Shown one piece after another: positions 1 to 8,381 of a DNA stretch of 23,457 bases. Below the pieces are notes generated by a model. That model had not been told where the DNA came from. It ran no database searches and saw only the letters and a program-made list of their open reading frames with translations. The translations under genes were made by a program, and so were the position numbers. This DNA is from an uncultured Prevotellaceae bacterium (GTDB lineage: Bacteria > Bacteroidota > Bacteroidia > Bacteroidales > Bacteroidaceae). The stretch spans positions 1 to 23,457 of the forward strand of contig CALELI010000118.1 of the NCBI GenBank assembly GCA_937902455.1, in the 5' to 3' direction. The number at the start of each line of letters is the position of its first letter. Within the stretch, counting starts at the first letter, position 1.

Positions 1-54
1 TTGTTCTTTTTAACGCGAATTACCGTGAATTTAACGCGAATTTTCGAAAATTAA

Positions 55-120
55 TTTGCCTTAGGCAAAATGACGCTCCAAATAATCTTAGTGACTGAAT
101 GTCACTGAGGCGGCATTTTG
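55..120. repeat. Nested hairpins in the left non-coding region
   Basis: TTTGCC and GGCAAA flank a TTA loop at 55-69. AGTGAC and GTCACT form a second small hairpin at 90-106. CAAAATG (66-72) is complementary to CATTTTG (114-120) and could enclose the second hairpin. Upstream, TTAACGCGAATT occurs twice (10-21 and 32-43). This may be an intergenic repeat or the 3' end of a transcript entering from the left. No T-tract marks it as an intrinsic terminator, and I do not recognise the family. Confidence 0.4.
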
Positions 121-290
121 GGGAGCAGACCCTCTCTGCGACGGAGGCCAACGGACACACCAGCAAACAAGTAATAATTCACGAAAAATTCGCGGACAAT
201 TTCTTCACACATTTTCTTGTATGTAAGAGGAGTTCAGGCGAGCAGAGCTCGGAGTCCGGCAAATTTACGTTTTAAAAAATAAAAACATAA
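121..290. other. Non-coding stretch upstream of the dcw promoter
   Basis: No convincing gene is present between the left edge and rsmH at 526. The mraZ gene that usually precedes rsmH in dcw clusters is absent here. The stretch contains one copy of a short hairpin repeat (232-257, listed separately) and otherwise unremarkable sequence. Confidence 0.5.
232..257. repeat. Short hairpin repeat, copy 1
   Basis: The element begins GTTCAGGCGAGCA and ends GCTCGGAGTCC, with CGAGC and GCTCG forming a hairpin around AGA. A second copy, one base shorter, lies at 22381-22405, over 22 kb away and next to guaA. Both copies are preceded nearby by TTCTTCACA. Two near-identical copies in unrelated spacers suggest an interspersed repeat family. 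Confidence 0.6.
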
Positions 291-291
291 C

Positions 292-319
292 TTTCCACTA
301 TGCCCCTTGAAAGTGGAAA
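292..319. repeat. Hairpin, 8-bp stem
   Basis: TTTCCACT (292-299) is the exact complement of AGTGGAAA (312-319), with a 12-base loop. It lies upstream of the palindromic operator-like sites and the rsmH promoter. There is no following T-run, so I do not call it a terminator. Confidence 0.4.
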
Positions 320-371
320 CTTAGCAGGCGCGGGAATTTGCTGAGGACCCGTTTTTCGCCGATTTTTTGCA

Positions 372-413
372 TTTTGTATACAACTTTGCATTTTTTAACA
401 ATTGTATACAAAA
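372..413. promoter_or_regulatory. Paired TTGTATACAA palindromes upstream of the rsmH promoter
   Basis: The 10-bp perfect palindrome TTGTATACAA occurs at 374-383 and again at 402-411, 28 bp apart. Extended by two bases, TTTTGTATACAA at 372-383 and its exact complement at 402-413 also form a larger inverted repeat. The pair sits just upstream of the -33 region of the promoter at 430-460, where a dimeric or tetrameric regulator could bind. The regulator is unknown; two sites of this form resemble operators of dimeric helix-turn-helix proteins, but that is inference. Confidence 0.55.
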
Positions 414-429
414 ATAATTGTGAAAAAAC

Positions 430-460
430 TTTAAAATTCAATGAAAAATTCATATATTTG
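430..460 (+). promoter_or_regulatory. Bacteroidetes-type promoter for the dcw operon
   Basis: TATATTTG at 453-460 matches the Bacteroidetes -7 box TAnnTTTG. TTTA at 430-433 lies 19 bases upstream and approximates the -33 box TTTG. Transcription would start near 467 and give a leader of about 60 nt before the rsmH start codon. It is the only good box seen upstream of rsmH. Confidence 0.65.
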
Positions 461-525
461 CAAAAGAAATTAGGGCTACATAAAAAATTTTTATTTGTAG
501 AGAATATTTTTATAAAATTTGATAA

Positions 526-1461
526 ATGAAAGTTGATGAAAATATATATCACGTACCGGTTCTTCTGCACGAAAGTGTGGACGGACTAAACGTCAGGGCT
601 GGCGGTGTGTATGTTGACGTCACTTTCGGAGGCGGCGGTCACAGCAGGGAAATACTGAAGAGAATAAAGGCTGCAGATGCAGGCAAGTCGGACAAGGGAC
701 ACCTATACAGTTTCGACCAGGATGCCGATGCGGAGAGAAACATCGTCGCAGACGAGAATTTTACATTTGTTAGGAGCAATTTCAGGTATCTGAAGAACTT
801 CATGCGCTATTATGGAGTGGAGCAGGTGGATGGAATCCTTGCCGACCTGGGAGTCAGCTCACATCATTTCGATGACAGCGAGAGGGGGTTCTCGTTCCGT
901 TTCGAGGGAAAGCTCGACATGAGGATGAACCAGCGCTCGGGAATAACTGCCGTCAATGTGATAAACGATTACGACGAGACGAGACTTGCCAATGTGCTGT
1001 ATCAGTATGGCGAACTGAAGAACAGCCGTCAGATAGCCGGCAAGATAGCAAGGGCCCGTCAGCAGAAGCGCATAGAACGAATAGAGGAACTGCTGGCAGT
1101 GGTGAAGACTGACGACAAGCAGGTGCTTGCGAGAATGTTCCAGGCTCTGCGGATAGAGGTGAACCACGAGATGGATGCGCTGAAGGAGATGCTCCAGTCA
1201 GCCACGGAGATCCTGAAACCCGGAGGACGACTGGTGGTCATCACATATCACTCACTCGAGGACAGGATGGTGAAGAACATCATGAAGACCGGAAATGTGG
1301 ACGGAGTGGTGGACAAGGACTTCTTCGGCAGGACTACTTCTCCGTACGAGGCAGTGAACAGGAAGGTGATCGTGCCAGGCGACGAGGAACAGGCAGAAAA
1401 CCCACGTTCGAGAAGTGCAAAACTGAGAATCGCCGAAAAGACAACAGAGGCTGATAATTGA
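526..1461 (+). CDS. rsmH: 16S rRNA (cytosine-N4)-methyltransferase RsmH (MraW)
   Basis: The 311-residue product has the normal family length. RsmH methylates N4 of C1402 in 16S rRNA using S-adenosylmethionine. The family hallmarks are all visible: HVPVLLHES near the N-terminus, the SAM-binding loop DVTFGGGGHS at residues 31-40, the ADLGVSS...RGFSF...LDMRM block in the middle, and ITYHSLEDR followed by NPRSRSAKLR at the C-terminus. The ATG at 526 places HVPVLLHES at its usual distance from the start; the bases upstream are A/T-rich without a Shine-Dalgarno motif. It opens the dcw operon and is followed 15 bases later by ftsL. The usual upstream neighbour mraZ is missing from the 525 bases to its left. 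Confidence 0.97.
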   Translation: MKVDENIYHVPVLLHESVDGLNVRAGGVYVDVTFGGGGHSREILKRIKAADAGKSDKGHLYSFDQDADAERNIVADENFTFVRSNFRYLKNFMRYYGVEQVDGILADLGVSSHHFDDSERGFSFRFEGKLDMRMNQRSGITAVNVINDYDETRLANVLYQYGELKNSRQIAGKIARARQQKRIERIEELLAVVKTDDKQVLARMFQALRIEVNHEMDALKEMLQSATEILKPGGRLVVITYHSLEDRMVKNIMKTGNVDGVVDKDFFGRTTSPYEAVNRKVIVPGDEEQAENPRSRSAKLRIAEKTTEADN

Positions 1462-1476
1462 GAAAAAGCGGAAAAA

Positions 1477-1929
1477 ATGGAAGATAATAACGAAAAGGAC
1501 ATAATCGTACAACGATACGAGGACGAGAAGTCAGAGACCATCGAGGCGATAAGACGTATTGCCAATGATGACGAGGAGAGGAACACTGACCTTTCCTGGA
1601 AGTCAATCCTCGGAGGGGACATCCTGAAAAGCCACATGCTGGTGAAGCAGGTCGTGTTTGTGATGTTCGTGGCTGTGCTGATGCTGATGTACACCGGCAA
1701 CAGATATGCCAGCCAGCAGGATGCCATACTTATCGACAGCCTGCAGGTCAGACTCCAGACAGAGAAGTACAACGTACTCACCCAGTCGAGCGAACTGCTC
1801 TACCAGAGCCGTCAGTCGAGCATAGAGGACCAGCTGGCCGAGAATGGAGACACCATGCTGATAAACCAGTCGACTCCGCCATTCCTAATCGAAAAAGAAG
1901 ACAACGAAGATAGCGAGGAAGAACAATGA
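1477..1929 (+). CDS. ftsL: FtsL-like divisome membrane protein
   Basis: This 150-residue protein has the FtsL layout: an acidic cytoplasmic N-terminus of about 55 residues, one membrane segment around residues 57-73 (VVFVMFVAVLMLMY), then a heptad-like helical periplasmic stretch and an acidic tail. FtsL proteins form a coiled-coil complex with a second bitopic protein and help activate FtsW-FtsI. Sequence conservation in this family is low, so the call rests mostly on topology and position between rsmH and ftsI, the standard place. Its last bases overlap the ftsI start by 4 nt in an ATGA arrangement, which suggests coupled translation. It looks like the Bacteroidetes-specific FtsL form. The N-terminal extension is longer than in E. 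coli FtsL. Confidence 0.85.
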   Translation: MEDNNEKDIIVQRYEDEKSETIEAIRRIANDDEERNTDLSWKSILGGDILKSHMLVKQVVFVMFVAVLMLMYTGNRYASQQDAILIDSLQVRLQTEKYNVLTQSSELLYQSRQSSIEDQLAENGDTMLINQSTPPFLIEKEDNEDSEEEQ

Positions 1930-4112
1930 AATTCAACAGGAAATATATATCAAGCAAGTTTCCAGTCGTAGTCGTACTGGCTTTTCTCTTTACCATAGGC
2001 ATCACATGGAATATGGTCAAGACGATGACCGTAGACTATGACAAGCTGATGGGCATGAAGAGCAAGTTCGAGACTGACAGCCTCGAAGTGAAGCCTAAAA
2101 GGGGAAACATCCTCTCGGCTGACGGACAACTGCTTGCCAGCAGCCTGCCTGACTACAAGATCTACATCGATTTCCTCTCAGGACTCTCGAGGGAGAGCAT
2201 GAAGGCAAAGAATCCCGTAAACAAGGCCGATTCTGCCATCTGGGAAAAGAAGGATACGCTGTTCCACCAGAATCTCGACTCCATCTGCCGGGGACTGAGT
2301 GAGATATGTCCGAGCAAGACTCCGGCCGAGTACAAGGCATATCTCGAAAAAGGCTGGAAGGAGAGGAAGAGATACTATGAAATCTGTTCGCATCAGGTGC
2401 TGAACTATATCCAGTACAACCAGATTCTGAACCTGCCTTTCTTCTGCGAGGCAAAATACCACAAGTACCTTGTAGGACTGACCATCGAGGAGAGAAACAA
2501 CAGGAAGAAGCCGTTCGGTTCGCTGGCAAAGCGTACTCTCGGCGAGATGTACGGAGCAAAGGACTCTGCACGGTCAGGACTGGAACTGGCATTCGACTCC
2601 GTGCTTCGCGGGGAAGTGGGTATCAGGCACAGGAAGAAGGTACGCTCGAAGTTCCTTGACGTGATTGACGTGCCGGCAAAGGACGGATATGACATCATTA
2701 CCACCATTGACGTGGGAATGCAGGACATCTGCGAGACTACTCTCCGCGCGAAACTCCACGAACTGGAGGCCGACTGGGGAGTCGTAATCCTGATGGAGAC
2801 AAAGACCGGTGACGTGAAGTCAATCGTGAATCTCGAGAAGGCCAGTGACGGAGAATACTACGAGATGCGAAACTGGGCACTTGCCGCAAGGATGGAACCT
2901 GGCTCTACCTTCAAGACGGCATCTATCATGGTAGCCCTCGATGACGGGGAGATAAAATATACCGACCAGATTGATACATACAGCGGTGTGTACAGTATGC
3001 ACGGTGCTTCAATGAAGGACCATAACTGGTCGAGAGGCGGATATCACGTGATTGACGTGCCTCACACATTGATGTATTCATCGAACATCGGAGTGAGCCG
3101 TCTGATTGACATGCACTACCACAACCAGCCGGAGAAATTCATAAATGGCCTCCACAGAATCGGTATCGCAGAGCCGTTAGGACTTCCTATCCCTGGTGCA
3201 GGCGATCCGTTCATCCTGACTCCTGACAATGAACTGTGGTCGCAGACTACATTGCCTTGGATGTCGATTGGCTACTCGACTCAGATACCACCGATTTCGA
3301 CAGTCACATTCTACAATGCCATAGCCAATGACGGAAAGATGATGAAACCACGTTTCGTGAAGGCTATCCAGAAGAACGGCGAGATAATAGAGGAGTTCCC
3401 TCCTGAGGTGCTCAAGGAACAGATATGCAAGCCGTCCACACTCGAAGACATCCGTACTGCGTTGTTCCGTGTAGTCAACGACAAGCAGGGTACAGGCAAG
3501 AAAGCGGGAAGCAAGCGTTTCCATGTGTCAGGCAAGACTGGTACGGCTCAGGTGTCGCAGGGACGAAAGGGCTATACAAGTGGACAGAGACAGTATCTTG
3601 TCAGTTTCTGTGGATTCTATCCGTCAGAAAATCCTAAGTACAGCTGTATAGTTGCCATTCGTAAACCTGGTCCAGCTGCATCTGGAGGCGGAATGGCCGG
3701 ACCTGTGTTTGCCTCGATAGCAGAGAAGGTCTATTCAAGCGCTGTCACTACCGACCTGACAAGGGCAAAGGATTCACTGTCTGTATTCGTTCCGGAAGTG
3801 CTGGCGGGAAACATCCATTCAGCCAAACAGGTTCTTGGAGAACTGAACGTGGGTGTCATGGGTGACAAACTGGCAGAGACAGACTGGGGAGAGGTGAAAC
3901 CGAACGGCACCACACTGAGATTCTCAAAGGACAAGGACTATGCCGACTCCGTTCCTGACTTGAAGGGCATGGGTGCAAGAGATGCTGTATATGCAATAGA
4001 AAGCCGTGGAATGAAGATAAGGCTGTCTGGTGTCGGCAAGGTGGTATCGCAGAGTATTGCCCCGGGAACGGCAGTCAGGAAAAACGCAGTAGTAAACGTA
4101 AAACTGAAATAA
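1926..4112 (+). CDS. ftsI: Septal peptidoglycan transpeptidase, class B PBP (FtsI/PBP3)
   Basis: This 728-residue class B penicillin-binding protein cross-links septal peptidoglycan with FtsW. A membrane anchor lies at residues 12-30. A dimerisation or pedestal region follows (KPKRGNILSADGQLL at about 56-70 is the usual first motif). The transpeptidase domain carries the three active-site motifs: STFK with nucleophile Ser327, SSN at 385-387 and KTGT at 537-540. The C-terminus, about 675-728, is a single PASTA-like domain (VPDLKGMGARDAVYAIE). That length and the single PASTA repeat are common for Bacteroidetes FtsI. The start overlaps ftsL by 4 bases and murE begins 3 bases after the stop, so the genes are tightly coupled. 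Beta-lactam binding is expected from the family. Confidence 0.96.
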   Translation: MKFNRKYISSKFPVVVVLAFLFTIGITWNMVKTMTVDYDKLMGMKSKFETDSLEVKPKRGNILSADGQLLASSLPDYKIYIDFLSGLSRESMKAKNPVNKADSAIWEKKDTLFHQNLDSICRGLSEICPSKTPAEYKAYLEKGWKERKRYYEICSHQVLNYIQYNQILNLPFFCEAKYHKYLVGLTIEERNNRKKPFGSLAKRTLGEMYGAKDSARSGLELAFDSVLRGEVGIRHRKKVRSKFLDVIDVPAKDGYDIITTIDVGMQDICETTLRAKLHELEADWGVVILMETKTGDVKSIVNLEKASDGEYYEMRNWALAARMEPGSTFKTASIMVALDDGEIKYTDQIDTYSGVYSMHGASMKDHNWSRGGYHVIDVPHTLMYSSNIGVSRLIDMHYHNQPEKFINGLHRIGIAEPLGLPIPGAGDPFILTPDNELWSQTTLPWMSIGYSTQIPPISTVTFYNAIANDGKMMKPRFVKAIQKNGEIIEEFPPEVLKEQICKPSTLEDIRTALFRVVNDKQGTGKKAGSKRFHVSGKTGTAQVSQGRKGYTSGQRQYLVSFCGFYPSENPKYSCIVAIRKPGPAASGGGMAGPVFASIAEKVYSSAVTTDLTRAKDSLSVFVPEVLAGNIHSAKQVLGELNVGVMGDKLAETDWGEVKPNGTTLRFSKDKDYADSVPDLKGMGARDAVYAIESRGMKIRLSGVGKVVSQSIAPGTAVRKNAVVNVKLK

Positions 4113-4115
4113 TAT

Positions 4116-5567
4116 ATGAAACTCGAAAAACTATTAGCAAGCATAAAGGCACTTGAAGTCAAGGGCGACCTGAATAAGGAGATAAGCGGAGTGAACATTG
4201 ATTCCCGCCTGATTGAGAAGGATCACTTGTTCTTTGCCGTAAAGGGAACCCAGACAGACGGCCATAACTACATAGACAAGGCCATTGAGAAAGGTGCCAC
4301 AGCCATAGTACTGCAGGATATGCCAGCACAGTTGACTGAGGGCGTCACTTATGTAAGGGTAGAGCATGTAGAACAGATAGTAGGCGAGGTTGCCACTGTC
4401 TTCTATGACAACCCTACACAGAAACTCAGACTGGTCGGAGTGACTGGAACAAACGGAAAGACGACCATCGCCACTGTTCTCTATAACATGTTCCGTCGTC
4501 TGGGGCACAAGACAGGACTGCTCTCTACCGTCATGAACTATATTGACGCTGAGGCATTCCCTACATCCCACACCACTCCCGACCCAATCACCCTCAACCG
4601 TCTGCTTGCACGAATGGCAGATGCAGGATGTGAATATGTGTTCATGGAGGTCAGCTCGCACTCAATCGTCCAGAACCGTATCGGAGGCCTGAAGTTTGCC
4701 GGGGGGATATTCACCAACATAACCCGTGACCATCTTGACTATCACAAGACATTCGAAAACTATCTGAAGGCAAAGAAACTGTTCTTTGACAACCTGCCAT
4801 CAGATGCGTTTGCCATCACAAACATAGATGACAAGAACGGGCTCGTGATGGTACAGAACACAAAGGCCACCGTGAAGACTTATTCCATCCAGCAGATGGC
4901 TGACTTCCGTGCCAAAATCATAGAGAGTCATTTCGAAGGAATGTATCTTGAGATAAACAAGATGGAAGTCGGAGTACATTTCATCGGCAGATTCAATGTG
5001 TCCAACCTGCTTGCCGTCTATGCCACCACCATATTGCTTGGCAAGGTAGAGGAAGAGACTCTGGTTGCCCTTAGTGACATGCATCCGGTAAGTGGGCGAT
5101 TCGAGGCAATCACGGCACCTGCGGGATTTACGGTGATTGTGGACTACGCTCACACACCAGATGCCCTTGACAATGTACTCAGGGCAATTCACGGAGTGCT
5201 GGAAGGCAGGGGACAGGTGGTCACTGTCTGTGGTGCTGGCGGAAACCGTGATAAGGGCAAGCGTCCTCTGATGGCTCAGGAAGCCGTGAAGCAGAGCGAC
5301 AAAGTCATCCTGACAAGTGATAACCCTCGCTTCGAGGACCCTGAGAGCATCATCAGCGACATGATTTCTGGTCTTGACCCAGAACAGATGAAGAAGGTGC
5401 TGACCATTACAGACAGAAGGAATGCCATAAAGACAGCCTGCATGATTGCACAGAAGGGTGACGTGATTCTTGTTGCCGGTAAAGGTCATGAGGACTATCA
5501 GGAAATCGCCGGTGTGAAATATCATTTCGATGACAAGGAAGAGGTCAGGAAGATAGTTTTAGGTTAG
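4116..5567 (+). CDS. murE: UDP-MurNAc-L-Ala-D-Glu:meso-diaminopimelate ligase MurE
   Basis: MurE adds the third stem-peptide residue to UDP-MurNAc-L-Ala-D-Glu in the cytoplasm, using ATP. The 483-residue product shows the Mur ligase P-loop GTNGKTT (111-117), SSHS (180-183), RDHLDYH (204-210), the expected carbamylated lysine in YLKAK (Lys220), DYAHTPDAL (343-351) and GAGGNRDKGKRP. DNPR at 402-405 is the signature of enzymes that select meso-diaminopimelate over lysine. The last codons and the TAG stop lie inside the first unit of a 7-bp-period array that fills the whole spacer to mraY, so the final glycine and stop are supplied by the repeat. Confidence 0.97.
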   Translation: MKLEKLLASIKALEVKGDLNKEISGVNIDSRLIEKDHLFFAVKGTQTDGHNYIDKAIEKGATAIVLQDMPAQLTEGVTYVRVEHVEQIVGEVATVFYDNPTQKLRLVGVTGTNGKTTIATVLYNMFRRLGHKTGLLSTVMNYIDAEAFPTSHTTPDPITLNRLLARMADAGCEYVFMEVSSHSIVQNRIGGLKFAGGIFTNITRDHLDYHKTFENYLKAKKLFFDNLPSDAFAITNIDDKNGLVMVQNTKATVKTYSIQQMADFRAKIIESHFEGMYLEINKMEVGVHFIGRFNVSNLLAVYATTILLGKVEEETLVALSDMHPVSGRFEAITAPAGFTVIVDYAHTPDALDNVLRAIHGVLEGRGQVVTVCGAGGNRDKGKRPLMAQEAVKQSDKVILTSDNPRFEDPESIISDMISGLDPEQMKKVLTITDRRNAIKTACMIAQKGDVILVAGKGHEDYQEIAGVKYHFDDKEEVRKIVLG

Positions 5568-5616
5568 AGGTTAGAGTGAATAGGTTAGAGGTTATAGGTT
5601 AAAGGAGAAAGGTTAT
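5561..5616 (+). repeat. Eight-unit 7-bp-period array between murE and mraY
   Basis: The 56 bases are exactly eight heptads, with words AGGTTAG, AGTGAAT, AGGTTAT, AGGTTAA and AGGAGAA. The first unit contains the murE stop codon and the last abuts the mraY ATG. Most units contain TAG or TAA. The AGGAGAA unit at 5603-5609 resembles a Shine-Dalgarno sequence 8 bases from the mraY start, which is unusual for this genome. Confidence 0.85.
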
Positions 5617-6891
5617 ATGTTATATCATCTGTCACAATATCTCGACGAATTAAACATCCCAGGAGCAGGAATGTGGGCGTACGTTTCTTTCCGTTCATTA
5701 CTTGCGCTGATACTCTCATTGGTGATTTCCATGTGGTTCGGAAAGAATTTCATCACTTTCATGAAACGGAACCGTCATCTTGAGGCCGCACGTGACGAAC
5801 AGACTGACCCATACGGTATCTACAAGACTGACACACCTTCAATGGGAGGAGTGATTATCATTACATCAGTGTTTTTCCCGGCAGTATTGCTGGGCAGGCC
5901 GGATAACGTGTACATGATACTGCTCATCGTCACAATGGTCTTCTTCGGCCTGCTGGGCTTTCTGGATGATTTCATCAAGCTGAAAGGAAACAAGGACGGA
6001 CTGAAACCTCGATACAAACTGCTTGGACAACTGGTGTTTGGATGCATAGTCGGTCTTACTCTCTGGCTCAGTCCTCAGGCTGTAGTTCGTGAGAATGTGG
6101 AGAGAGTGAACGGAAATACTGAGTCAACGGAGATATATCATAAGAGTGAAGCCCGTAAGTCTACGGTCACTACAGTTCCGTTCTTCAAGAACAACAATCT
6201 TGACTATTATGAGGCATTCAGCTGGATTCAGAATGGCAAGGTCAAGAGAGCCTGTGGATGGATCCTGTTCATCATTGTGACAACATTTGTCATCACGGCA
6301 ATATCCAACGGAGCAAATCTCAATGACGGCATGGACGGAATGTGTGCCGGAAACTCGGCCATCATAGGTGTGGCACTGGGCATACTGGCTTATGTATCGG
6401 GTCATATCCATTATGCAAGTTATCTGAATGTGATGTATATCCCTGGGTCGGAGGAGATTGTAGTCTTTATCTGTGCCTTCGTGGGAGCATTGATTGGATT
6501 CCTCTGGTACAATACATATCCAGCCAAGGTGTTCATGGGCGACACGGGAAGTCTTGCCATTGGTGGAGTCATTGCGGTCACAGCCATCATTATCCACAAG
6601 GAATTGCTGATGCCTGTACTCTGTGGTATATTCCTCATCGAAAGTCTGTCCGTGATTCTTCAGGTGCAATATGCAAAATACGGCAACAAACGCGGACTGA
6701 AACTGCGTGTGTTCAAGCGTGCTCCAATCCACGACCATTTCCGTGTGCTGAAGAGCCAGATGTTGCCTGAGGGAAAATATCTCATCAAGAAACCGACGAC
6801 GGTGCTTCACGAAAACACTATCACCATACGGTTCTGGATTGTGACCATCCTGCTGGCTGCAATTACGATTATAACGTTAAAGGTAAGATAG
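5617..6891 (+). CDS. mraY: Phospho-MurNAc-pentapeptide transferase MraY
   Basis: MraY transfers phospho-MurNAc-pentapeptide to undecaprenyl phosphate at the inner membrane, making lipid I. The 424-residue, multi-pass protein has the family motifs DTPSMGGV (72-79), GFLDDFIKLK with the paired aspartates 117-118, NLNDGMDGM (234-242), YPAKVFMGDTGSLA (301-314) and a histidine-rich APIHDHF loop near the C-terminus. It is longer than the roughly 360 residues of E. coli MraY because of a hydrophilic insertion at about 155-205, a pattern I associate with Bacteroidetes. The start codon directly follows a heptad array. The stop codon TAG overlaps the beginning of the next heptad array. Confidence 0.96.
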   Translation: MLYHLSQYLDELNIPGAGMWAYVSFRSLLALILSLVISMWFGKNFITFMKRNRHLEAARDEQTDPYGIYKTDTPSMGGVIIITSVFFPAVLLGRPDNVYMILLIVTMVFFGLLGFLDDFIKLKGNKDGLKPRYKLLGQLVFGCIVGLTLWLSPQAVVRENVERVNGNTESTEIYHKSEARKSTVTTVPFFKNNNLDYYEAFSWIQNGKVKRACGWILFIIVTTFVITAISNGANLNDGMDGMCAGNSAIIGVALGILAYVSGHIHYASYLNVMYIPGSEEIVVFICAFVGALIGFLWYNTYPAKVFMGDTGSLAIGGVIAVTAIIIHKELLMPVLCGIFLIESLSVILQVQYAKYGNKRGLKLRVFKRAPIHDHFRVLKSQMLPEGKYLIKKPTTVLHENTITIRFWIVTILLAAITIITLKVR

Positions 6892-6989
6892 TTAGAAGTT
6901 AAAGTGTAGAGTTGATAGTTTAGAGTTTAGAGTCAGTTTTATAGTTTAGAGTTGGAAGAAAAGCTAACGGCCAATGGCTAACGGCTAAT
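6891..6989 (+). repeat. 7-bp-period arrays between mraY and murD
   Basis: Units such as GTTAGAA, TTGATAG and TTTAGAG run from the mraY stop to about 6955, followed by a GGCCAAT/GGCTAAC/GGCTAAT array to 6989. Bases 6917-6954 are repeated exactly at 14889-14926 between ftsA and ftsZ. Nearly every unit contains TAG or TAA on the coding strand. No promoter box is evident in this 117-base spacer. Confidence 0.8.
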
Positions 6990-7008
6990 AGCAATAAAGA
7001 TTAGAATA

Positions 7009-8319
7009 ATGAAACGAATTGTAATACTTGGAAGTGGCGAAAGTGGTGCCGGTGCAGCTGTGCTGGCAAAGGTGAAGGGGTTTGATGTGTTTGTGTCGGA
7101 CATGTCTCAGATTAAGGACAAATACAAGCAACTGCTTAATCAGTATGACATTGCATGGGAGGAAAAGCAACATACAGAGCAACTGATTCTTAATGCAGAC
7201 GAAATCATTAAGAGTCCGGGAATACCCGATAAGGCTCCCATGATCCAGAAGGTAAAGGCAAAGGGCATAAATATCATCAGCGAGATTGAGTTTGCCGGAA
7301 GATATACAGATGCCAAGATGATATGTATTACCGGTTCAAACGGAAAGACTACCACCACCTCGCTCATATATCACATCCTGACTCTTGCAGGATGGAATGT
7401 AGGGCTGGCTGGAAATATCGGAAACAGTCTGGCACTCCAGGTCGCAACAGAGCACCATGATGTATATGTCATCGAACTCAGTAGTTTCCAGCTTGACAAT
7501 ATGTATGATTTCAAGGCAGACATCGCAGTACTGATGAACATCACTCCTGACCATCTCGACAGGTATGACTTCAAGATGCAGAACTATACGGATGCCAAGA
7601 TGAGGATAACCCGTAACCAGACTGCTAAGGATGCATTCATATACTGGGCAGACGATCCTATCGTGAGCGAGGAAGTCAGAAAACATGATGCCGAACTCCT
7701 CGGAACGAGATATGCCTTCACAGAGAATACTGAACTCCCAGGCGGAATGAGCAAGGACAGTCTTTCTCTCCGTGGCAAGCACAACCTCTACAACTCGCTT
7801 GCAGCAGGTATGGCAGCAGAGATTGCTGGTGTTCCGATGGATATCATCCATAAAGGTCTCAGTAACTTCCCAGGTGTGGAACATCGTCTGGAAAAGGCTG
7901 GTTTCGTAGGTGACGTAGAGTTTGTGAACGACTCAAAGGCCACCAATGTCGATGCTTGCTGGTATGCTCTCGAAAGTATGACAAAACCAACTGTGCTCAT
8001 ACTTGGCGGACTTGATAAAGGCAACGACTATTCCCAGATCTATTCCCTTGTGAAGGAAAAGTGCATAGGACTGGTCCTGATGGGTGTGGATAATAAGAAA
8101 CTCCACGAGAACTTCGATAATTTCGGTATACCTGTAGCCGATGTGAAGAGCATGAAGGACTGCCTGAAGGAATGTTGGAAGATGGCACGTCCGGGTAGTT
8201 GTGTGCTTCTCAGTCCGTGCTGTGCAAGTTTCGACCTGTTCAAGAACATGGAGGACCGAGGAGAACAGTTCAAGCAGGGAGTCAGCTGGCTTTGCCAGAA
8301 TGATGTAATGAAAGTTTAG
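7009..8319 (+). CDS. murD: UDP-MurNAc-L-alanine:D-glutamate ligase MurD
   Basis: MurD adds D-glutamate to UDP-MurNAc-L-Ala with ATP in the cytoplasm. The 436-residue product begins with a nucleotide-sugar-binding Rossmann segment (VILGSGESGAGAA), has the P-loop GSNGKTTTT at 109-117, the NITPDHLDRY block in the central domain, and the C-terminal FVNDSKATN and LLSPCCASFD(L)F motifs specific to MurD. Length is typical. ATG at 7009 puts the Rossmann motif immediately at the N-terminus. The C-terminal valine and the TAG stop are contributed by the first GTTTAGA heptad of the following array, as in murE. Confidence 0.97.
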   Translation: MKRIVILGSGESGAGAAVLAKVKGFDVFVSDMSQIKDKYKQLLNQYDIAWEEKQHTEQLILNADEIIKSPGIPDKAPMIQKVKAKGINIISEIEFAGRYTDAKMICITGSNGKTTTTSLIYHILTLAGWNVGLAGNIGNSLALQVATEHHDVYVIELSSFQLDNMYDFKADIAVLMNITPDHLDRYDFKMQNYTDAKMRITRNQTAKDAFIYWADDPIVSEEVRKHDAELLGTRYAFTENTELPGGMSKDSLSLRGKHNLYNSLAAGMAAEIAGVPMDIIHKGLSNFPGVEHRLEKAGFVGDVEFVNDSKATNVDACWYALESMTKPTVLILGGLDKGNDYSQIYSLVKEKCIGLVLMGVDNKKLHENFDNFGIPVADVKSMKDCLKECWKMARPGSCVLLSPCCASFDLFKNMEDRGEQFKQGVSWLCQNDVMKV

Positions 8320-8367
8320 AGTTTAGAGTTTAGAGTTTAGAGAATGTTTCATTCTTCATTTTTCATT
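8314..8367 (+). repeat. 7-bp-period arrays between murD and ftsW
   Basis: Four GTTTAGA units (8314-8341) start inside the last codons of murD and provide its stop. After GAATG come three TTTCATT/CTTCATT units (8347-8367), whose complement AATGAAA is the word found again at 21817-21844. The ftsW start codon follows at 8382. Confidence 0.8.
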
Positions 8368-8381
8368 AGAAAAAATAAGAT

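Noticed and set aside
298..570. 90-codon minus-strand frame across the rsmH promoter
   Set aside because: A/T-rich, low-complexity product overlapping the promoter and the start of rsmH.
4800..5525. Long antisense reading frame of 241 codons opposite murE
   Set aside because: It shows no domain and lies wholly within an intact, motif-complete murE; it is a by-product of murE codon use.
6124..6810. Antisense frame of 228 codons opposite mraY
   Set aside because: No recognisable domain, and mraY on the other strand has all its motifs.
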